Source: Dimargaris cristalligena (Eukaryota; Kickxellomycota; Dimargaritomycetes; Dimargaritales; Dimargaritaceae). From it: a stretch of DNA of 22,317 bases. The notes under the pieces were generated by a model. The model made no database searches. It saw only the letters and a list, made by a program, of their open reading frames with translations, and was not told the origin of the DNA. A program made the translations under genes and the position numbers. Numbering within the stretch: the stretch's first letter is position 1; each line of letters opens with the position of its first letter. Positions 8,984-20,514 of the stretch are shown here, piece after piece. Location of the stretch: NCBI GenBank assembly GCA_027576995.1, contig JANBQC010000476.1, forward strand, positions 1 to 22,317. The letters run 5' to 3'.

Positions 8984-11567
8984 TTAGTCTGTCTTTGTGG
9001 ATGGCGATTTGGCCGTTTTCTTGGTCTTGGCCTTCTTGGCTGGCGGGCGTGGCTTGCGCTCTTTTTTGGTGCCTGATGGCTTTCGGTTAGTCGTATCTGT
9101 CTTGCCCGTCCATCTGGCCTTTTGCTCTCTAAATACAATAAATGGTATTCCAGGGAAGCAGAGTCATAAAGGTATACAGCCGGGCGGTTAGCTAAAAATC
9201 GAGTGGATAAGGGAAAGGAGGAGTGAAATGTTTAAAGACAGACTTGTCATTTAAAAGGCCTGTGTTGGTCAAAGTAATCCAGTGATTTTCCATTTAGAAA
9301 GAAATACTCAATAAAGGGTAGGGGTACTCAAGATACCACACCTCCCCCACCTAACGTATCTCCAAAAACTTACTCAATCTGGCGGGTCTTAAATTTCATG
9401 TAGCCGGGGTCCGTTTTAATGGGTAACCGGCACCGCGGCATCTGTTTCAAATTCCGGACCAATTTACTATTAGGCGCTTTCAGCTCCAACATCCACTCAG
9501 GCACCTCACCGCCCGAATCGCGGATGATATTGACGACCAATCGGAGGAATGGCGCATCACTTTTCGTGAAGTACGTGATAGCTTCCCCCCGCCGGCCGGC
9601 GCGTCCCGTACGACCGACCCGGTGGATATAACTCTGTACGGTTTGGGGGAAATCGTAGTTAATGACCGCATTGACTCCTTTGAAATCGATCCCGCGGGCC
9701 ATCAGTTCCGTGGCAATCAGCACCCATACGTGACCGGCCCGGAAATTGGCCACAATAGTATCCCGCTGGGCCTTGGGCCGTTCGGAATGGATGACCTCGA
9801 CATTAACCCCGTCGTACTGGAGTTCGTGGAACAGTTCCCGGGACCGTTCGATGGATTGCACGAAAATGAGGACAGGCGGACGGAACCCGCGCTGGATCAT
9901 TTGGCGGATTTCAATGAGTTTGCCTTCTTCGGTACCCACAAACACTAGCTTTTGGTCAATAGTGTCCGTGGCGGCGTTGCGGTCGCCAATGAAAATCCGG
10001 ACCGGGTCCCGCATAATGGATTGGGCTAATTCTTCAATGGGCGGTGGGATGGTGGCGCTGAAGAGCTGCTTGCGGAGTTGGGCGTGGGGGCAGGCCGCAA
10101 TAATGGTATCCATTTGCTCGAGGTAGCCCAACTCGAGGAGTTGGTCGGCTTCGTCGAGCACCAGGTGTTGGACCTGGCTTAAATCAATGGTCTTGTTTTT
10201 AATTTCAGTAACCAGTCGCATGGGGGTGGCGATGAGAATGTCTATATAACGCGCCAGAAATGGAAAATGGGCATATACAAATATACATGATAAGTCATGG
10301 TGATATCATGGTGAGCGAAGTTCACCTCCAAGCACGGACAGGCATAGCGCTTGCCATTTAATAGCCCGGGTAACATCTCGAATTATGCAGCCCAACGGAT
10401 AATATAGTTAGTAAAATCAATAATATGATCATCTTCATAATATTGCAAAAACACTTACCAAATGTATGAGCTTCTTCCGTCGTGTCAGATTCCGTGGGAC
10501 GAGATTTCACCATATGATTGATCCGAAATTCCATGCCGGTAGCCAACACCGAGAACAACTCATGGACCTGGGTAGCCAACTCCCGGGTGGGAGTAACGAT
10601 ACACACACGGTACCCTCCCATGGGATTAGGGGTTCCTAATTTATGGAGCAACGGCAGCACATAGGCCAACGTTTTACCCGAACCCGTCGGGGCACAGGCG
10701 ACCAAATCCGTATCGGCCAGCACGAGAGGGATGGCTTGCATTTGGATAGGGGTTGGGCGCCGGAACCCGGACTGCGCCGCGAAATTCCGCCGTAGGGCCG
10801 GGGCCAAAAGGTCGAGAAGCGGCCGGAAACTCCGGATCGGATGAGCGACTCGTTCGCCCCCGTACAGGTGAATACGGTGGCGGGTCCGGAATTGGGTGAC
10901 GGCCGCCTCATCCACAAAGCCCTCCTCGCCTTCTTGGTGGTCGTCCTCGCTGTCACTGCCACTGGTACTGGCATTGTCTTCATCATCATCTTCTTCTTCG
11001 GATTCATCTTCGCCGTTCTCATTGTCGGAGGCGCCCGAACCCAAAGCATCGGTGGAATGGGGACGTTTAGAGGCTTTGGCGCCGAAAAAGTCCATCGTGG
11101 GACCGGCGCTCGCCCCCTTCGAAAGGGAGGCCGACGTTTTAGATTGGGAATTACTGGTTGAATCACGGGGTTTTTGCTAATATCATTTAAAGAGGCATGG
11201 CAAAGGAAAGTCCCATATTTGATGTTCAACGAAATAGTCGAAAAAAATATAGAAGCATACAGGAATTACCGGATGATTAGTAGGTTGAATGGCCTCCACA
11301 TTGCCATGGAACTGGTTACAATTTAGTGAACTAGCGGGGGGGGGTGTTATCTTTGGCAATGATCGCTTCACAGTCTCCCATAGCATCCCATTTCAACAAC
11401 ATGTGTTTGGAAGTCAGAATAACCATAGTCAGACTACTAAAAATAGGGGATGGATACGGTCGGTGGTATCACAAATGAATACTACTTACTTCGATGATTT
11501 CGAAGTCCTTTTTGAATTTTTTACGGTCAAAACGCGCACCGCTACCGAGTAACTTGAAAAAGTCCAT
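8984..11567 (-). CDS. ROK1: ROK1/DDX52-type DEAD-box RNA helicase, 602 aa, four exons
   Basis: This family acts in the nucleolus in early 40S (18S rRNA) assembly. Exons are 11567-11490, 11176-10459, 10241-9374 and 9128-8984; introns of 313, 217 and 245 nt all begin GTAAGT and end TAG, with matching phases 0, 1 and 2. The N-terminus MDFFKLLGSGARFDRKKF matches the family start, and a second MDFFG (residue 54) matches the conserved DFFG block. An acidic Ser/Asp/Glu region follows (about 78-112). Helicase motifs in order are: Q motif FRRPTPIQMQAIP (164-176), motif I APTGSGKT (188-195), Ia PTRELATQ, TPMRL, II LDEAD (294-298), III SAT (327-329), IV LIFVQS, V ATELMARGIDF (442-452) and VI HRVGRTGRAGR (472-482). 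The last exon gives a Lys/Arg-rich tail ending KSPSTKTD, as in DDX52. ARGIDFKGVN is typical of ROK1/DDX52. All motifs are intact, so the gene should be functional. Confidence 0.96.
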
Positions 11568-12694
11568 GTTGAATTATTACACACCAGGGCGGGCGGGGGA
11601 GGGGGTGATGATAGCAGAATAAATGGTCCCAAGCGTTTACAGAACTTCCGGTCACTTGGCACGAGAATATTTTTTGGGCGAGAAAATTGGAATGCGGACG
11701 AAGGCGGGACTTGGAATGACTGACTAGACGAAGTAACCCGAGCTCATGCGATAGCTCAAGTCAATGTGGGAGGGTAGTAAAATAGTTCAAATTAAGTACT
11801 GGTAAAGAAAGAGAAGGTTGTGGGCGCCCGTTGCATTGAATGAAGGTCGTGGAATCGGGGACACTAAAGATACGGTAGGGCTGATGCGTAAGTAAGTGTG
11901 TGTGGTATTTACGGCTGTAGAGCGCAGTGGGCTGAATGAGCAACTAACTTGAACACTATCATTGCCTAATCCAAATTAATGGGCGGTAGTATATTTCCCT
12001 ATTATCAATTGCAATTAGCCTGACAATTGAACCATTTTTTTTCTTTTACTACATAATCTACCTGAGGAAGAGAAAAAGCCTGGAGATTGTGAAACAGGTC
12101 ACGTGACAGTGATACATCCACCGTCTAGCCCCAGTACTGGACTGAGGTTACTCGTAATTTGGGTGGTTTATAGCAATATAGTGGAGTAGAGGTGGTGTTG
12201 ACAGGGAGAAACAAAGGAAATGTATATGATAAACCCGAGGCACTGTTAAGCAGAGGTGAGAGTAGTGTACATACCCTCTCACATATAGTAATGGAAAGAG
12301 AGTGGCAATGCCCAGATGATAAGTACACCGGCGGTCGGATATGCTTTCATCTAAATCCTAGAAAAACCCGAGACCTTAACAATAAGAATATAAAAACAAA
12401 TAGAACCAAAAGGGGAGGTGAGGGGAAGGCAGGACATCATTACTAATCGCCAGCATAACCGTATATAAATCGACCAAGACAATGCTGGTGTAATATAGGG
12501 TATTCGTAAGTAGCTGGTAATATGTGTGGGGCACAGAGCCATGTAAAGAATAAATTTGAAATGCGCGCACCACCGTCCTTTGGGTGAATACAGGCCCAAG
12601 AGCAAGTTAACTTAGTCAACGAACAGGGTTGTGCAAATAGGCATCATTTGGGGGGATTTTCACACACACACATCCTTCCATGGAACCCAGCGTA

Positions 12695-12814
12695 TTATTC
12701 TCCAATAGCTTTGCAGTTAGTTGGTTGTATGCAACGGTTAGCCCCGGAGCTGTTGTTGCGATTGGCATTAATCACTTGAGCAGTCGCGGCTACAGCCGCA
12801 CCAAAGGCAGAAAA
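12695..12814 (-). CDS. Possible terminal exon, 39 codons, unknown family
   Basis: A pyrimidine-rich stretch ending CATATAG is followed by an open frame reading FSAFGAAVAATAQVINANR and ending in CKAIGE then TAA. The Ala-rich start and a pair of cysteines (RCIQPTNCKAIGE) look like protein sequence, and the site upstream has the form of the acceptors used in neighbouring genes. No start exon could be joined with confidence. An overlapping plus-strand frame (12680-12901, 73 codons) shares codon boundaries and cannot be ruled out. I do not recognise the family, and the stretch may be chance. Confidence 0.25.
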   Translation of the reverse strand, partial: FSAFGAAVAATAQVINANRNNSSGANRCIQPTNCKAIGE

Positions 12815-13126
12815 CTATATGAACAAGTCAAAGGCAAGTGGCTCTTGGTATGTGGTAAAAAAGGTCGGGGATGTCATAGGAAGTGGCGGGGCGAAGTATA
12901 GAGAAGGGAGTACACGAAAGAGTAGCCCCATAGGACGCAAAAGAGGGAACAGCGTTCAGTTAGAATAGTAACATATGTTATTTAATCGGGTGAATGAGAG
13001 GAAAATGGATAAAAACCATTATAAAAAAATGGGTAATAGAGTAGGGCAGAGCAAAGGAAACATTGTAATAAAAGCACGAGTTGACGGGAAACGATAAATG
13101 GTAGTTAAATCAACCTAGGGAAGCTA

Positions 13127-13345
13127 GGTATAGCATATAGTGTATAAATGGTACAGTGTAGAAAAAATACAACAATACCCATATTCCCCAGGTGTAGTCA
13201 ACTCGCCTTCTTCTTCCCCTCTTCCTATTAGAAGGTCCGGTTCAATCAAATCACCACCATAGTCATAGAATACCAGCGCCTCTTCTCCTATGTGAAAGTA
13301 TGGGACGCCGGTAGAAGGTGGGCGAGCAGGGGAAGATATAGGAGG
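13127..13345 (-). other. Open stretch in the CK1 reading frame beyond its stop
   Basis: After the CK1 stop at 13426-13424 the same frame runs 25 sense codons, meets TGA at 13348-13346, then is open for 73 codons. The part reading GEEALVFYDYGGDLIEPD and then GRGEEEGELTTPGEYG is acidic and looks like protein. A CACATAG acceptor-like site (13288) precedes it. Possible weak GT donors in phase 1 occur near the CK1 3' end (GGTCACA and GGTCAGC), but they differ from the GTAAGT donors used elsewhere in this window. The alternatives are an alternative 3' exon of CK1, part of an unknown small gene, or chance within a 3' UTR. Confidence 0.25.
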
Positions 13346-13423
13346 TCACCGGTCTAAATAGGAAGGTACTGCGATTACTTCGTCACAACGGGAGTGCTGA
13401 CAGAGGGGAGGGGCACCGATTAG

Positions 13424-15337
13424 TTAACGGCTGGGATAGTACAAGTGCTGCTGACCATTGTGACCTATGTTAGATGGGGCCCCGGCCCGGACGTCCTCCT
13501 GGGGCGATTGAAAGCGGTTCGCGTTAAAGAGAGGGTGATGGGGGCTTGGCAGGCCTGGCGAGGGTTGTGGTTGCTGACCCCGGGCGGAGCTCCGGAGTAC
13601 CCGGTCACTGGATGGTACCGAAGGGGCAGCGGCGGCGACGGTGCTGATGTTCATTGGTTTCCGACTAGCCAGGTTGTAACCAGTATTCATCATCCCTGCG
13701 GCCTGGGGATTAGCCGCATAGGTCCCAGCCGTACCCACATTGGCGGGGCCAGGTCCACCAGCCGCTACCATAGCTATGCCATGCGGAATGGAAGGCAGTT
13801 GGGGGTGGTTAGAACCAGCCGGTTGATTGTAACCACTCTGTAGGGGTGGCAGGTAGTGGGAGTGGGGGAGCTGGGTTTGGTGTGGACGATGACGAGCCGC
13901 TGCCCCACTGGTGGCCAGATTCGGGTTGTTTCCGTTGGTCAGGCGAGGTGCAAACGACGACGAGGCGGTGGTATCGATGCGATAGAGATTCGGGTTGGCT
14001 ACGGCCGGATAGGCGGGACCGGTCCGTCCGATGTTAAGTGCGGTAGAGGTGGGTGTTGCCATGCCCGCCGCACCAACGGAGGAGACGTTCTGGTATACAC
14101 CTCCAGTCAGGGTGGCGGGGTTTGTGGGTGGAGTGGGGTAGTAGTTAGGGTTCTGAGGAGTGGCCCGGGAGGCCGCTCGACGCAGACCCGAGTCATCCAT
14201 AAGGTGGTGGCTGCCGGTCTGAGGAATGGCCCGGGAGATCGCTCGACGTAGGCCCGGGTCATCCATGAGGTGGGGGTTGGCGGACTGTGGTTGGGAAACG
14301 AGGCCGACTCCAGACGAGTGGAAAGCGGCCTGGTTGGTGGACGGTGGCATCTGCGTAAGATTGGAGGTGCCGGCCAGAGGCCGGTGCACGCCGCCACTAA
14401 CGAGATCCTGGTGGGACTGTCTTAGCGTGGTCCAGTCGTAGATATCATCAGGCTTCATTCCCTCCCGCACAAACAGCTCCCGGAATAGCCGTTTTAGGTA
14501 CGCGTAGTCAGGCTTCTCGTCGAAGCGGAGGTTACGGGAGTAGGTGATGTAAGTGGCGAACTCCTGGGGTAGGCCCTGGCAGAGCTGCTCGGTGTTGGAG
14601 GTCATCTTGCGTTCCATAATCCGGTCGTACTTTTGGCGCTTGTTAAGGGCCTTCATGCCCTGCCACGGAAGGGCACCCCGAAGGAAGTACAAGAGGACGT
14701 AGCCTAGGGACTCAAGGTCGTCCCGCCGAGACTGTTCGATGCCCAGATGTGTATTCACGCTGGCATAACGGGCGGTACCGGTTAGGTTTTTGTTCTCGCG
14801 ATACGGAATGTGAATGTGGTTGCGTGGATCGCGGAACCGCTTGGCCAGACCGAAATCAATCATGTGAACCACGTTGGTGCGGCGACCGATGCCCATCAGG
14901 AAATTGTCGGGTTTGATATCGCGGTGAAGAAAGTTGTTGCTGTGGATATATTCGATGCGGGACAGCAGTTGGTCGGCCATCATGAGGACGGTCTTGAGCG
15001 AGAATTTGCGGTGGCAGAAATTAAAGAGGTCCTCCAGCGAGGGGCCCAGTAGGTCAATAACCATGCAGTTGTACTGGTGTTCGACGCAAAAGTGGCGTAC
15101 CGTGGGGAAGCCAGGGCCGCCCTCCAGGGCCCGCAGTACCCGGGCCTCGTATTCGAGTTGAGGGTGTTTGGCCTTGACCTGCTCCAGTTTGACGGCTACC
15201 TCCTCACCTGTGGGGATATTGGTGCCGAGATAGATTTCGCCGAAGGAGCCCGAACCGATTTTTCGGCTTAGTTTGTACCGATTAGCTACTCGCATGTTTA
15301 ATGCATCCCGGTTCACCGCGGCTGATGGATTGCTCAT
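13424..15337 (-). CDS. HRR25: Casein kinase 1, Hrr25/CK1-delta type, 637 aa, intronless
   Basis: A Ser/Thr protein kinase of the CK1 delta/epsilon/Hrr25 branch. Such kinases act in DNA repair, meiosis, ribosome maturation and vesicle traffic. The kinase domain spans about residues 21-300: P-loop [13 protein letters not shown] (26-38), catalytic Lys50, [12 protein letters not shown] (96-107), HRDIKPDNF (138-146, Asp140), DFG (161-163), and the CK1-specific [20 protein letters not shown]. The usual SIN here reads SVN, and KRQKYDRI (233-240) is the nuclear-localisation-like element. The tail (about 310-637) is rich in Pro, Gln, Asn, Ser and Gly, with a 22-residue tandem duplication at 356-395. 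There is no C-terminal Cys pair, which argues against a Yck-type membrane kinase. The start at 15337 was chosen because the 35 codons upstream (open to 15442) are 5'-UTR-like, with a CT-rich run just before the ATG. Confidence 0.95.
   Translation of the reverse strand: MSNPSAAVNRDALNMRVANRYKLSRKIGSGSFGEIYLGTNIPTGEEVAVKLEQVKAKHPQLEYEARVLRALEGGPGFPTVRHFCVEHQYNCMVIDLLGPSLEDLFNFCHRKFSLKTVLMMADQLLSRIEYIHSNNFLHRDIKPDNFLMGIGRRTNVVHMIDFGLAKRFRDPRNHIHIPYRENKNLTGTARYASVNTHLGIEQSRRDDLESLGYVLLYFLRGALPWQGMKALNKRQKYDRIMERKMTSNTEQLCQGLPQEFATYITYSRNLRFDEKPDYAYLKRLFRELFVREGMKPDDIYDWTTLRQSHQDLVSGGVHRPLAGTSNLTQMPPSTNQAAFHSSGVGLVSQPQSANPHLMDDPGLRRAISRAIPQTGSHHLMDDSGLRRAASRATPQNPNYYPTPPTNPATLTGGVYQNVSSVGAAGMATPTSTALNIGRTGPAYPAVANPNLYRIDTTASSSFAPRLTNGNNPNLATSGAAARHRPHQTQLPHSHYLPPLQSGYNQPAGSNHPQLPSIPHGIAMVAAGGPGPANVGTAGTYAANPQAAGMMNTGYNLASRKPMNISTVAAAAPSVPSSDRVLRSSARGQQPQPSPGLPSPHHPLFNANRFQSPQEDVRAGAPSNIGHNGQQHLYYPSR
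14153..14272 (-). repeat. 66-bp in-frame tandem duplication in the CK1 tail
   Basis: Residues 356-373 ([18 protein letters not shown]) and 378-395 ([18 protein letters not shown]) repeat with a 22-residue period. The DNA copies are also clearly similar, so the duplication is fairly recent. Each copy holds an acidic MDD, then an RRA-x-SRA element that could be a phosphorylation or binding motif. Confidence 0.9.
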
Positions 15338-16230
15338 AGTTGGTCGAATGAAAGGAGAGGGGGAGAGAATTGCAAGGTGGAAATGCTGAACGACAGTATA
15401 TGTGATGTGTATATGTATGTATGTGGGTGGGGAGAAGGCCACTAAGCTAGCTGAAAAGCTCCGTCACGGGCGGTTGGGTAAAGAGCGAGCGGTCAAATGA
15501 ACCGAAACGGGTTATACACGAGCGGCAGGGGAAGCACTGTCGGGAAGAGAGTGGCAAAGGACCGAATAAGCCGATAGAGATTGGGATATAAAGGGGACTG
15601 CCGAGACAACAGTCCAACAACGGTACGGGGGCCGACTCGGGAGAAGTAGGCAGTAACGAAGGATGGACGGGCCGAACCAAGCAAACAAAATTACAAGGAG
15701 AGAGAATCACTAAAAAAACGGCCAACGAGGGAAAGAAGAACAAGAGTAGTAGGCAAGGCAATGGCCGGGCGAGCTATAAACTTGAACGCATACAACCAAG
15801 AGGGCGGGGTGGTGGTGGTGGTGACGCAGGGCGTAGCGGCAAGAAAGGGGTGCCAATTTATTGTTGTATGCGCACTCTCCCTCTCTGGCCTTCTTGGTCA
15901 GTGGGGAGAGAGGAAGGGGAGATATTCCTAGTATACATCTACCTATTATCATCACTGTCCTTTCATCGTCTATATGCTCACTACATCCACCTTTTGTCTC
16001 TTTCATCTTCTCTCCTTTCTTCCTCCTTGCCCTCCTTCTGAAAAAGCACACTCTGTTGTATACGCAGCGGATCATCGTTCCATCTGGCGGGCTGAAACTC
16101 ATTAGGCGGGAGGCGCACGCGTGCGAGAAACACACACATAAACACACAGAATTCACCATTGGGCGCTTGTGTGCCGTTCTAGAGCCCTCCCTTCTTGAAG
16201 TGAGAGGAGAGACCTAAGGGCGAGAGATAT
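15338..16230. promoter_or_regulatory. CK1 5' flank with CT-rich coding strand
   Basis: The coding (minus) strand just upstream of the CK1 ATG has a pyrimidine-rich block (about 15344-15370, CTCTCCCCCTCTCCTTTC). A plus-strand CT-rich block lies further up at about 15860-16040. CT-rich blocks near the start codon are common in highly expressed fungal genes. Open frames here on both strands (up to 149 codons) are low-complexity Pro/Ser/Leu/Cys sequence without motifs, and I take them as chance. Confidence 0.35.
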
Positions 16231-19200
16231 TCGGAAACTGGCTCTGCCCTGCTTATATTTCCCGTGGGGGTCATGGGCTGCTTAGGACGAGGAGAGACCA
16301 CCTAATCAAACCACCCTCCAGCCCTGTAGGGCACGAAGGAAGTATAGCTGCGCCAACCACGTTGGCCATTGTCTATCTAGCCCAGTCTCACCTTCCTCCT
16401 TTTACGCAGTGGGACAATGGGCTTGGGTGGGGTGGTATCCGGAATATAGATAGCCAACCCATCAGATTCCCCCACTCCCCATACCTTCAACGGCCGTAGT
16501 TCCCAAACCGCCGGCACTTTAAATAAGTGCGGAGGTCCAGTACAGCAGTCTCATAAATCCCGCACAATCTAAAAATAAGGTTAGTCTCCCCCCTCTGCTG
16601 GCTCGTATTGGAAACCAACCCACCACTCCACGTAATGCAATGCACGGTCGGTTGATGGTCCACAAACAATACCCTTCCGTATCCCTCATCTCCTACACGA
16701 TCAAAACCCACTAGCGGGTGAAGTAGTCACGAATGGTGGGGGAGGGGGAGGCGAAAAGAAGAAACCCCACTGGGGGTAGTGCCGACGGAAATAAATGAGG
16801 ACACATGGGGCTTTTTTATATCAGAAGGAAAAATGCGCTGAAACTATGGGGGGCGGGATGTGTGGCCCTTCCGTGTTGTAGAAGGGATGCGCCCAAGGTA
16901 ATAAATGGGCTTACGAAAAGTCCGAAACCACGGGTTCGTTGCTCGCCTAGGCCCATCGAATCAACCGATCACATCCACCAATTAACTAACTAACTAATTT
17001 ACTATCCATCGCCCTCATCATAGGCACCCCCCACCCACACTCACCGGTGTAACTCTATATCGTCGTCGAATCGCCCAACCAAGAACGAAGGGATATCGTT
17101 AAGATTTTCCTGAGCACAATCGCCGGCTTAATCCGAAGCTAGGGAAACAATGGCGCCCTAGTTCTTCACCCTTCCGATTGTCCCCTTTGGTCTTAGGAGA
17201 CACAGTTCTCTGGTGCCTGTATTGATAGCCGCCGGCTCTTATAAAAAAACGGCCTTATAGACTCCCAATTAGGCTAACTGGCCTAATTACTACAAAATAC
17301 TGTGTACAGGTTAGTTTTCGCCGCGATAAGGAGGTTAGCAGCCCATCGGCTGTGGAACACTCCTCCCCTTTAAATCTCCTATCCCCTGGCTAAAATATAG
17401 TCATTCAAAAAGGGCAGGGTGACCGAATCGCATGACAAGCGGGGAAATATGCCCCCTATTGAATAGCAGGGCCATAAATCCGACAACTGACACACCCGCA
17501 CCCCGGTAAGACCAATGGCTTTCACTGAGGCGTTTTGGGCCGATATTAATCTTTACCACGTTAGGGGCGTGGTGGTGCCTGGTCAAACCAAACAAACAAG
17601 CGTGGGCGTCCGATGGAAGATGAAAATATTGGGTTGCTATCTTAAACCCGTGTGCTTTTTTCCCTTTTGGGCAAATATATAAGTTAGCGCCAAATATAGG
17701 GGTGGGCGGGGGTGGTCAGCTGGTATAGCAATGCCCAGTTCCTCGTTCAAATGACCCGTTCGCCTTAAAACCTATGGATGGGGCTGGCAGTATCCGATTC
17801 ATTTCCATCACGTGCGCAATCATGGTAAAGTATCCCACCCACCCACATAGTTGAATGAGCGAATAGGTTAGATTTAGTAAGAGGCGGCAGGTTTGCTTAT
17901 GGCCTTAAAGTCCTCTTCTCCCCCTCTTTTTCCAGTGTAGCAGGCTAGCTTGTGTACAATACAGACCATCCTGGCAGTCAATCTAGAATCCACCACTGTT
18001 TTTGTGGGTCTCACTGCCTTAATTCACTCAGGCTACAACTACAGAGACCTGTCAAACGCCACAGGGGAGCAAAAATGGTAGGGGGGGAGATGGGTGACAC
18101 ACTGAAAGCGCCTGCTGATTCAAAACGAAAAGAAATTGGCCAGCCATAAATATTATCCTCAACCCCCCTAATAAAACATCGACCATCTAAGATGCCGCAA
18201 GGTATAAGGCGGTGCTTTGCATCTTCTCGTTGTATAGTGGGCCGCCATCCCCAAATAGGTGGCTAGTGGTGTTCAGATTTAAGCCACCCGTCATGATTCA
18301 CACTATCTACTAGACCCATAAGCCAGCAATTCACTGGTCAGTGATTGGGACCCAGAGTGCCATCTTGAAATATATGGGGCACATCTCTCTGACTTGACGC
18401 TAACGGTAGTAGCTAGCAAGGCACTTTGTTGATAAGACAAGCATTGTGATGATACCGGTAGGGTTATAGGCATTCCAACCGGGAGTACACATTCGAAAAA
18501 CCTATTGTTTTTTTACCAGTATATCCATTAGGAGACTTTATGGCTTTATTTAGTACACGGTTATTTCATATGCCCACTGAGGGCATTGGTCACATTATGT
18601 ACCTCAATGGCATGACACCCATTTTAGCCTAGGGGTGCATGTCATTTCAGATTATAAATATGAAAAGACAGATTCTTAAATAGGGTCAAATATGCAAAAT
18701 GACAGAACCAATCTAAACTGAACTTTAGTTCATTAGCGCCTACTGCTGAGCTAATTACGACGCATAATTTATTCCATAAACACGATGGAACGGGCTTTTC
18801 ATTCGACTCTTATTACCATGGGGCTTCTTAGACCAGGTGTCACCACTCCCTCCCTTAAGGATTACATTGTCCGACGTCAGAAACCCCAAAAACTTTGAAC
18901 AAAATGTCCGACGACTTGCCATACATCATTGGCCAGAGGAATCTATCCCATAGTTCTAAATCTAGAGCAGCAAAAATAATAGTCAAGAACGAGGCCTAGG
19001 CCTAGGTATTTCCGGAGTGTTCGGCAAAGGAGGGGGGGGGTTAGACAATATACAAACAAATGCCTACTTTGAGTTACATCCTATCCGATCTTTTCTGAAG
19101 ACTATCCCGTGGAAACAACCTACATTGCTGTTATAGCCTTTCTTTATCACAGGTCTATAATCCCGTAGCTATTAGAAAGTAGGCCGTGTTAAACAATTTC

Positions 19201-20450
19201 TCACCATACCAAATATATGTGAACCCCGGTATAGTCTATTTGCAGCCCGTCCCGATTGTGTTGATTCATTAGATTGGAACTAACTTCACTTTTTAGTGCC
19301 GAACAGAAAGATCCGAGCCATTTTGTAGCGGTTACTTGTCGTTACTAATCAAATAGGGCTTCCTGCGAGCCTTAATAATCCATCTAACCAAAAGCACACC
19401 CTATACTTCCCTAAGTCGTCGTTGCAATGGGGTATTAGGAAAGGGGTTATAGTGACGGGTTGGAATACTAACTATACGTACATTCAAAAAATGACTAGTT
19501 AACCATAAATCAGCAAACCGGGGCAGGTGTCGCTCTGCCTTTAACATGGCTTCTAGCCACATATAGCCAGCAACCACGGTTCAGCCCCGGTAAACCGCAC
19601 CTCAATGTAAAAAAAAACCTAAACAATGGGAGTGGTCGGCGCAATATATAATGGTGTATTATATTATCTCTAAATGGAAATCAACCCACGCTTGGCAGCA
19701 AGGGGGAAGGTAGCGGAGTTCTTATTACATCTATCCTATTTTAACCCCATTCAATTTTTAATAAGTTTGAATACACCCGTAAAGGGCATAAGCGTGCCCT
19801 GTATCCGAAAGCAGACAGGCAAAATGAAAATATAAACACTAATAATAATAAGCAAAGCGAGCGAACCGGGAGCTAAATAGCCAGCGTTCTATTTTGGGCA
19901 TTGGGTATTCGCATAATAAATAGACGTAGCGTCGAGGATAGGAGGTGTGATGCAAAGGTGGGAATTTAGAATAAATCTAGTGACTAATGAAAGCTCCGCC
20001 CGGCCACTTTGATACACCCTACTCTCCATTACTGTATGGTTCGCCATCCTTTTCCACTTAAGAGTGGTACCTTCTCCAAATCCCTTGTCCATCGATTCTC
20101 AGAATGCCACTATAGCTTCCCATTTAACAGAAATACACCTTCCCCTCCTCCTCCCATGAGGCTACCACTAAAGGGTCCGCCAGCCTAGTCAAATGGAGGG
20201 GGGGGCTACTTCAGCGGATGCCAGTCAAGAAAAATAGAGATGATGTAATTAAGCAGGAATGGATGTGCACTTACAGTAGAAACCGCATCCACAGCATTAT
20301 TAAAGTGCCCGGATACAGTACCAGAACCCCCCCCCCAGCGTCCAGATTGGTCGGGCAGTCGGGGTGTTAACATGCCCAAACCTAATATTTAGATTTAGCC
20401 AAATATTCCACTGAGCTTTTTAGTATGGCATTGGCCAATGGAGTCCAAGA
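16231..20450. other. About 4.2 kb without a recognisable gene
   Basis: No open frame exceeds about 75 codons on either strand, and none shows a motif. I looked for tRNA B boxes, U6-like and 5S-like blocks and C/D-box pairs and saw none convincing. Short features are a CTAA tetranucleotide run (about 16981-16999), a 12-bp palindrome AGGCCTAGGCCT near 18992, and scattered runs of G or C. It could be a decayed region, a regulatory region, or host to long non-coding RNA; the sequence alone does not say. Confidence 0.5.
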
Positions 20451-20514
20451 AGATACATTATAGAATCTACATTCTTCCATCCTGCCGAGTTTTATATCTC
20501 GGGTCAATCACCCC

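Larger units (their letters stand above)
11568..13423. other. Region between ROK1 and CK1 with two coding-like stretches
   Basis: Most of these 1856 bases hold no recognisable gene. On minus, 11568-12690 is AT-rich with many short stop-interrupted frames, and ROK1 promoter elements probably lie at its left end, where a G-rich plus-strand run (C/T-rich on the coding strand) is at about 11586-11606. A short CA run lies at about 12659-12671. Two open stretches on the minus strand, 12695-12814 and 13127-13345, look coding-like and are listed separately. Confidence 0.5.

Noticed and set aside
11604..11725. C/D-box snoRNA candidate (GTGATGA ... CTGA)
   Set aside because: There is no terminal stem and the box spacing is too wide.
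12680..12901. 73-codon plus-strand open frame
   Set aside because: It has no motif, and the minus-strand frame at the same place has better exon signals; neither is firmly supported.
15337..15442. 35-residue N-terminal extension of CK1
   Set aside because: The extension is Ile/His/Pro-rich, translates a CT-rich leader, and lies before the normal CK1 start region.
15447..16217. Several 60-149 codon frames on both strands upstream of CK1
   Set aside because: All are low-complexity hydrophobic or Ser/Leu-rich sequence in CT-rich DNA, without motifs or splice partners.
17700..17765. tRNA-like A box (TGGTCAGCTGG) and B box (GTTCAAATGAC)
   Set aside because: The T-arm pairing fails (no G53-C61) and no acceptor stem is formed.
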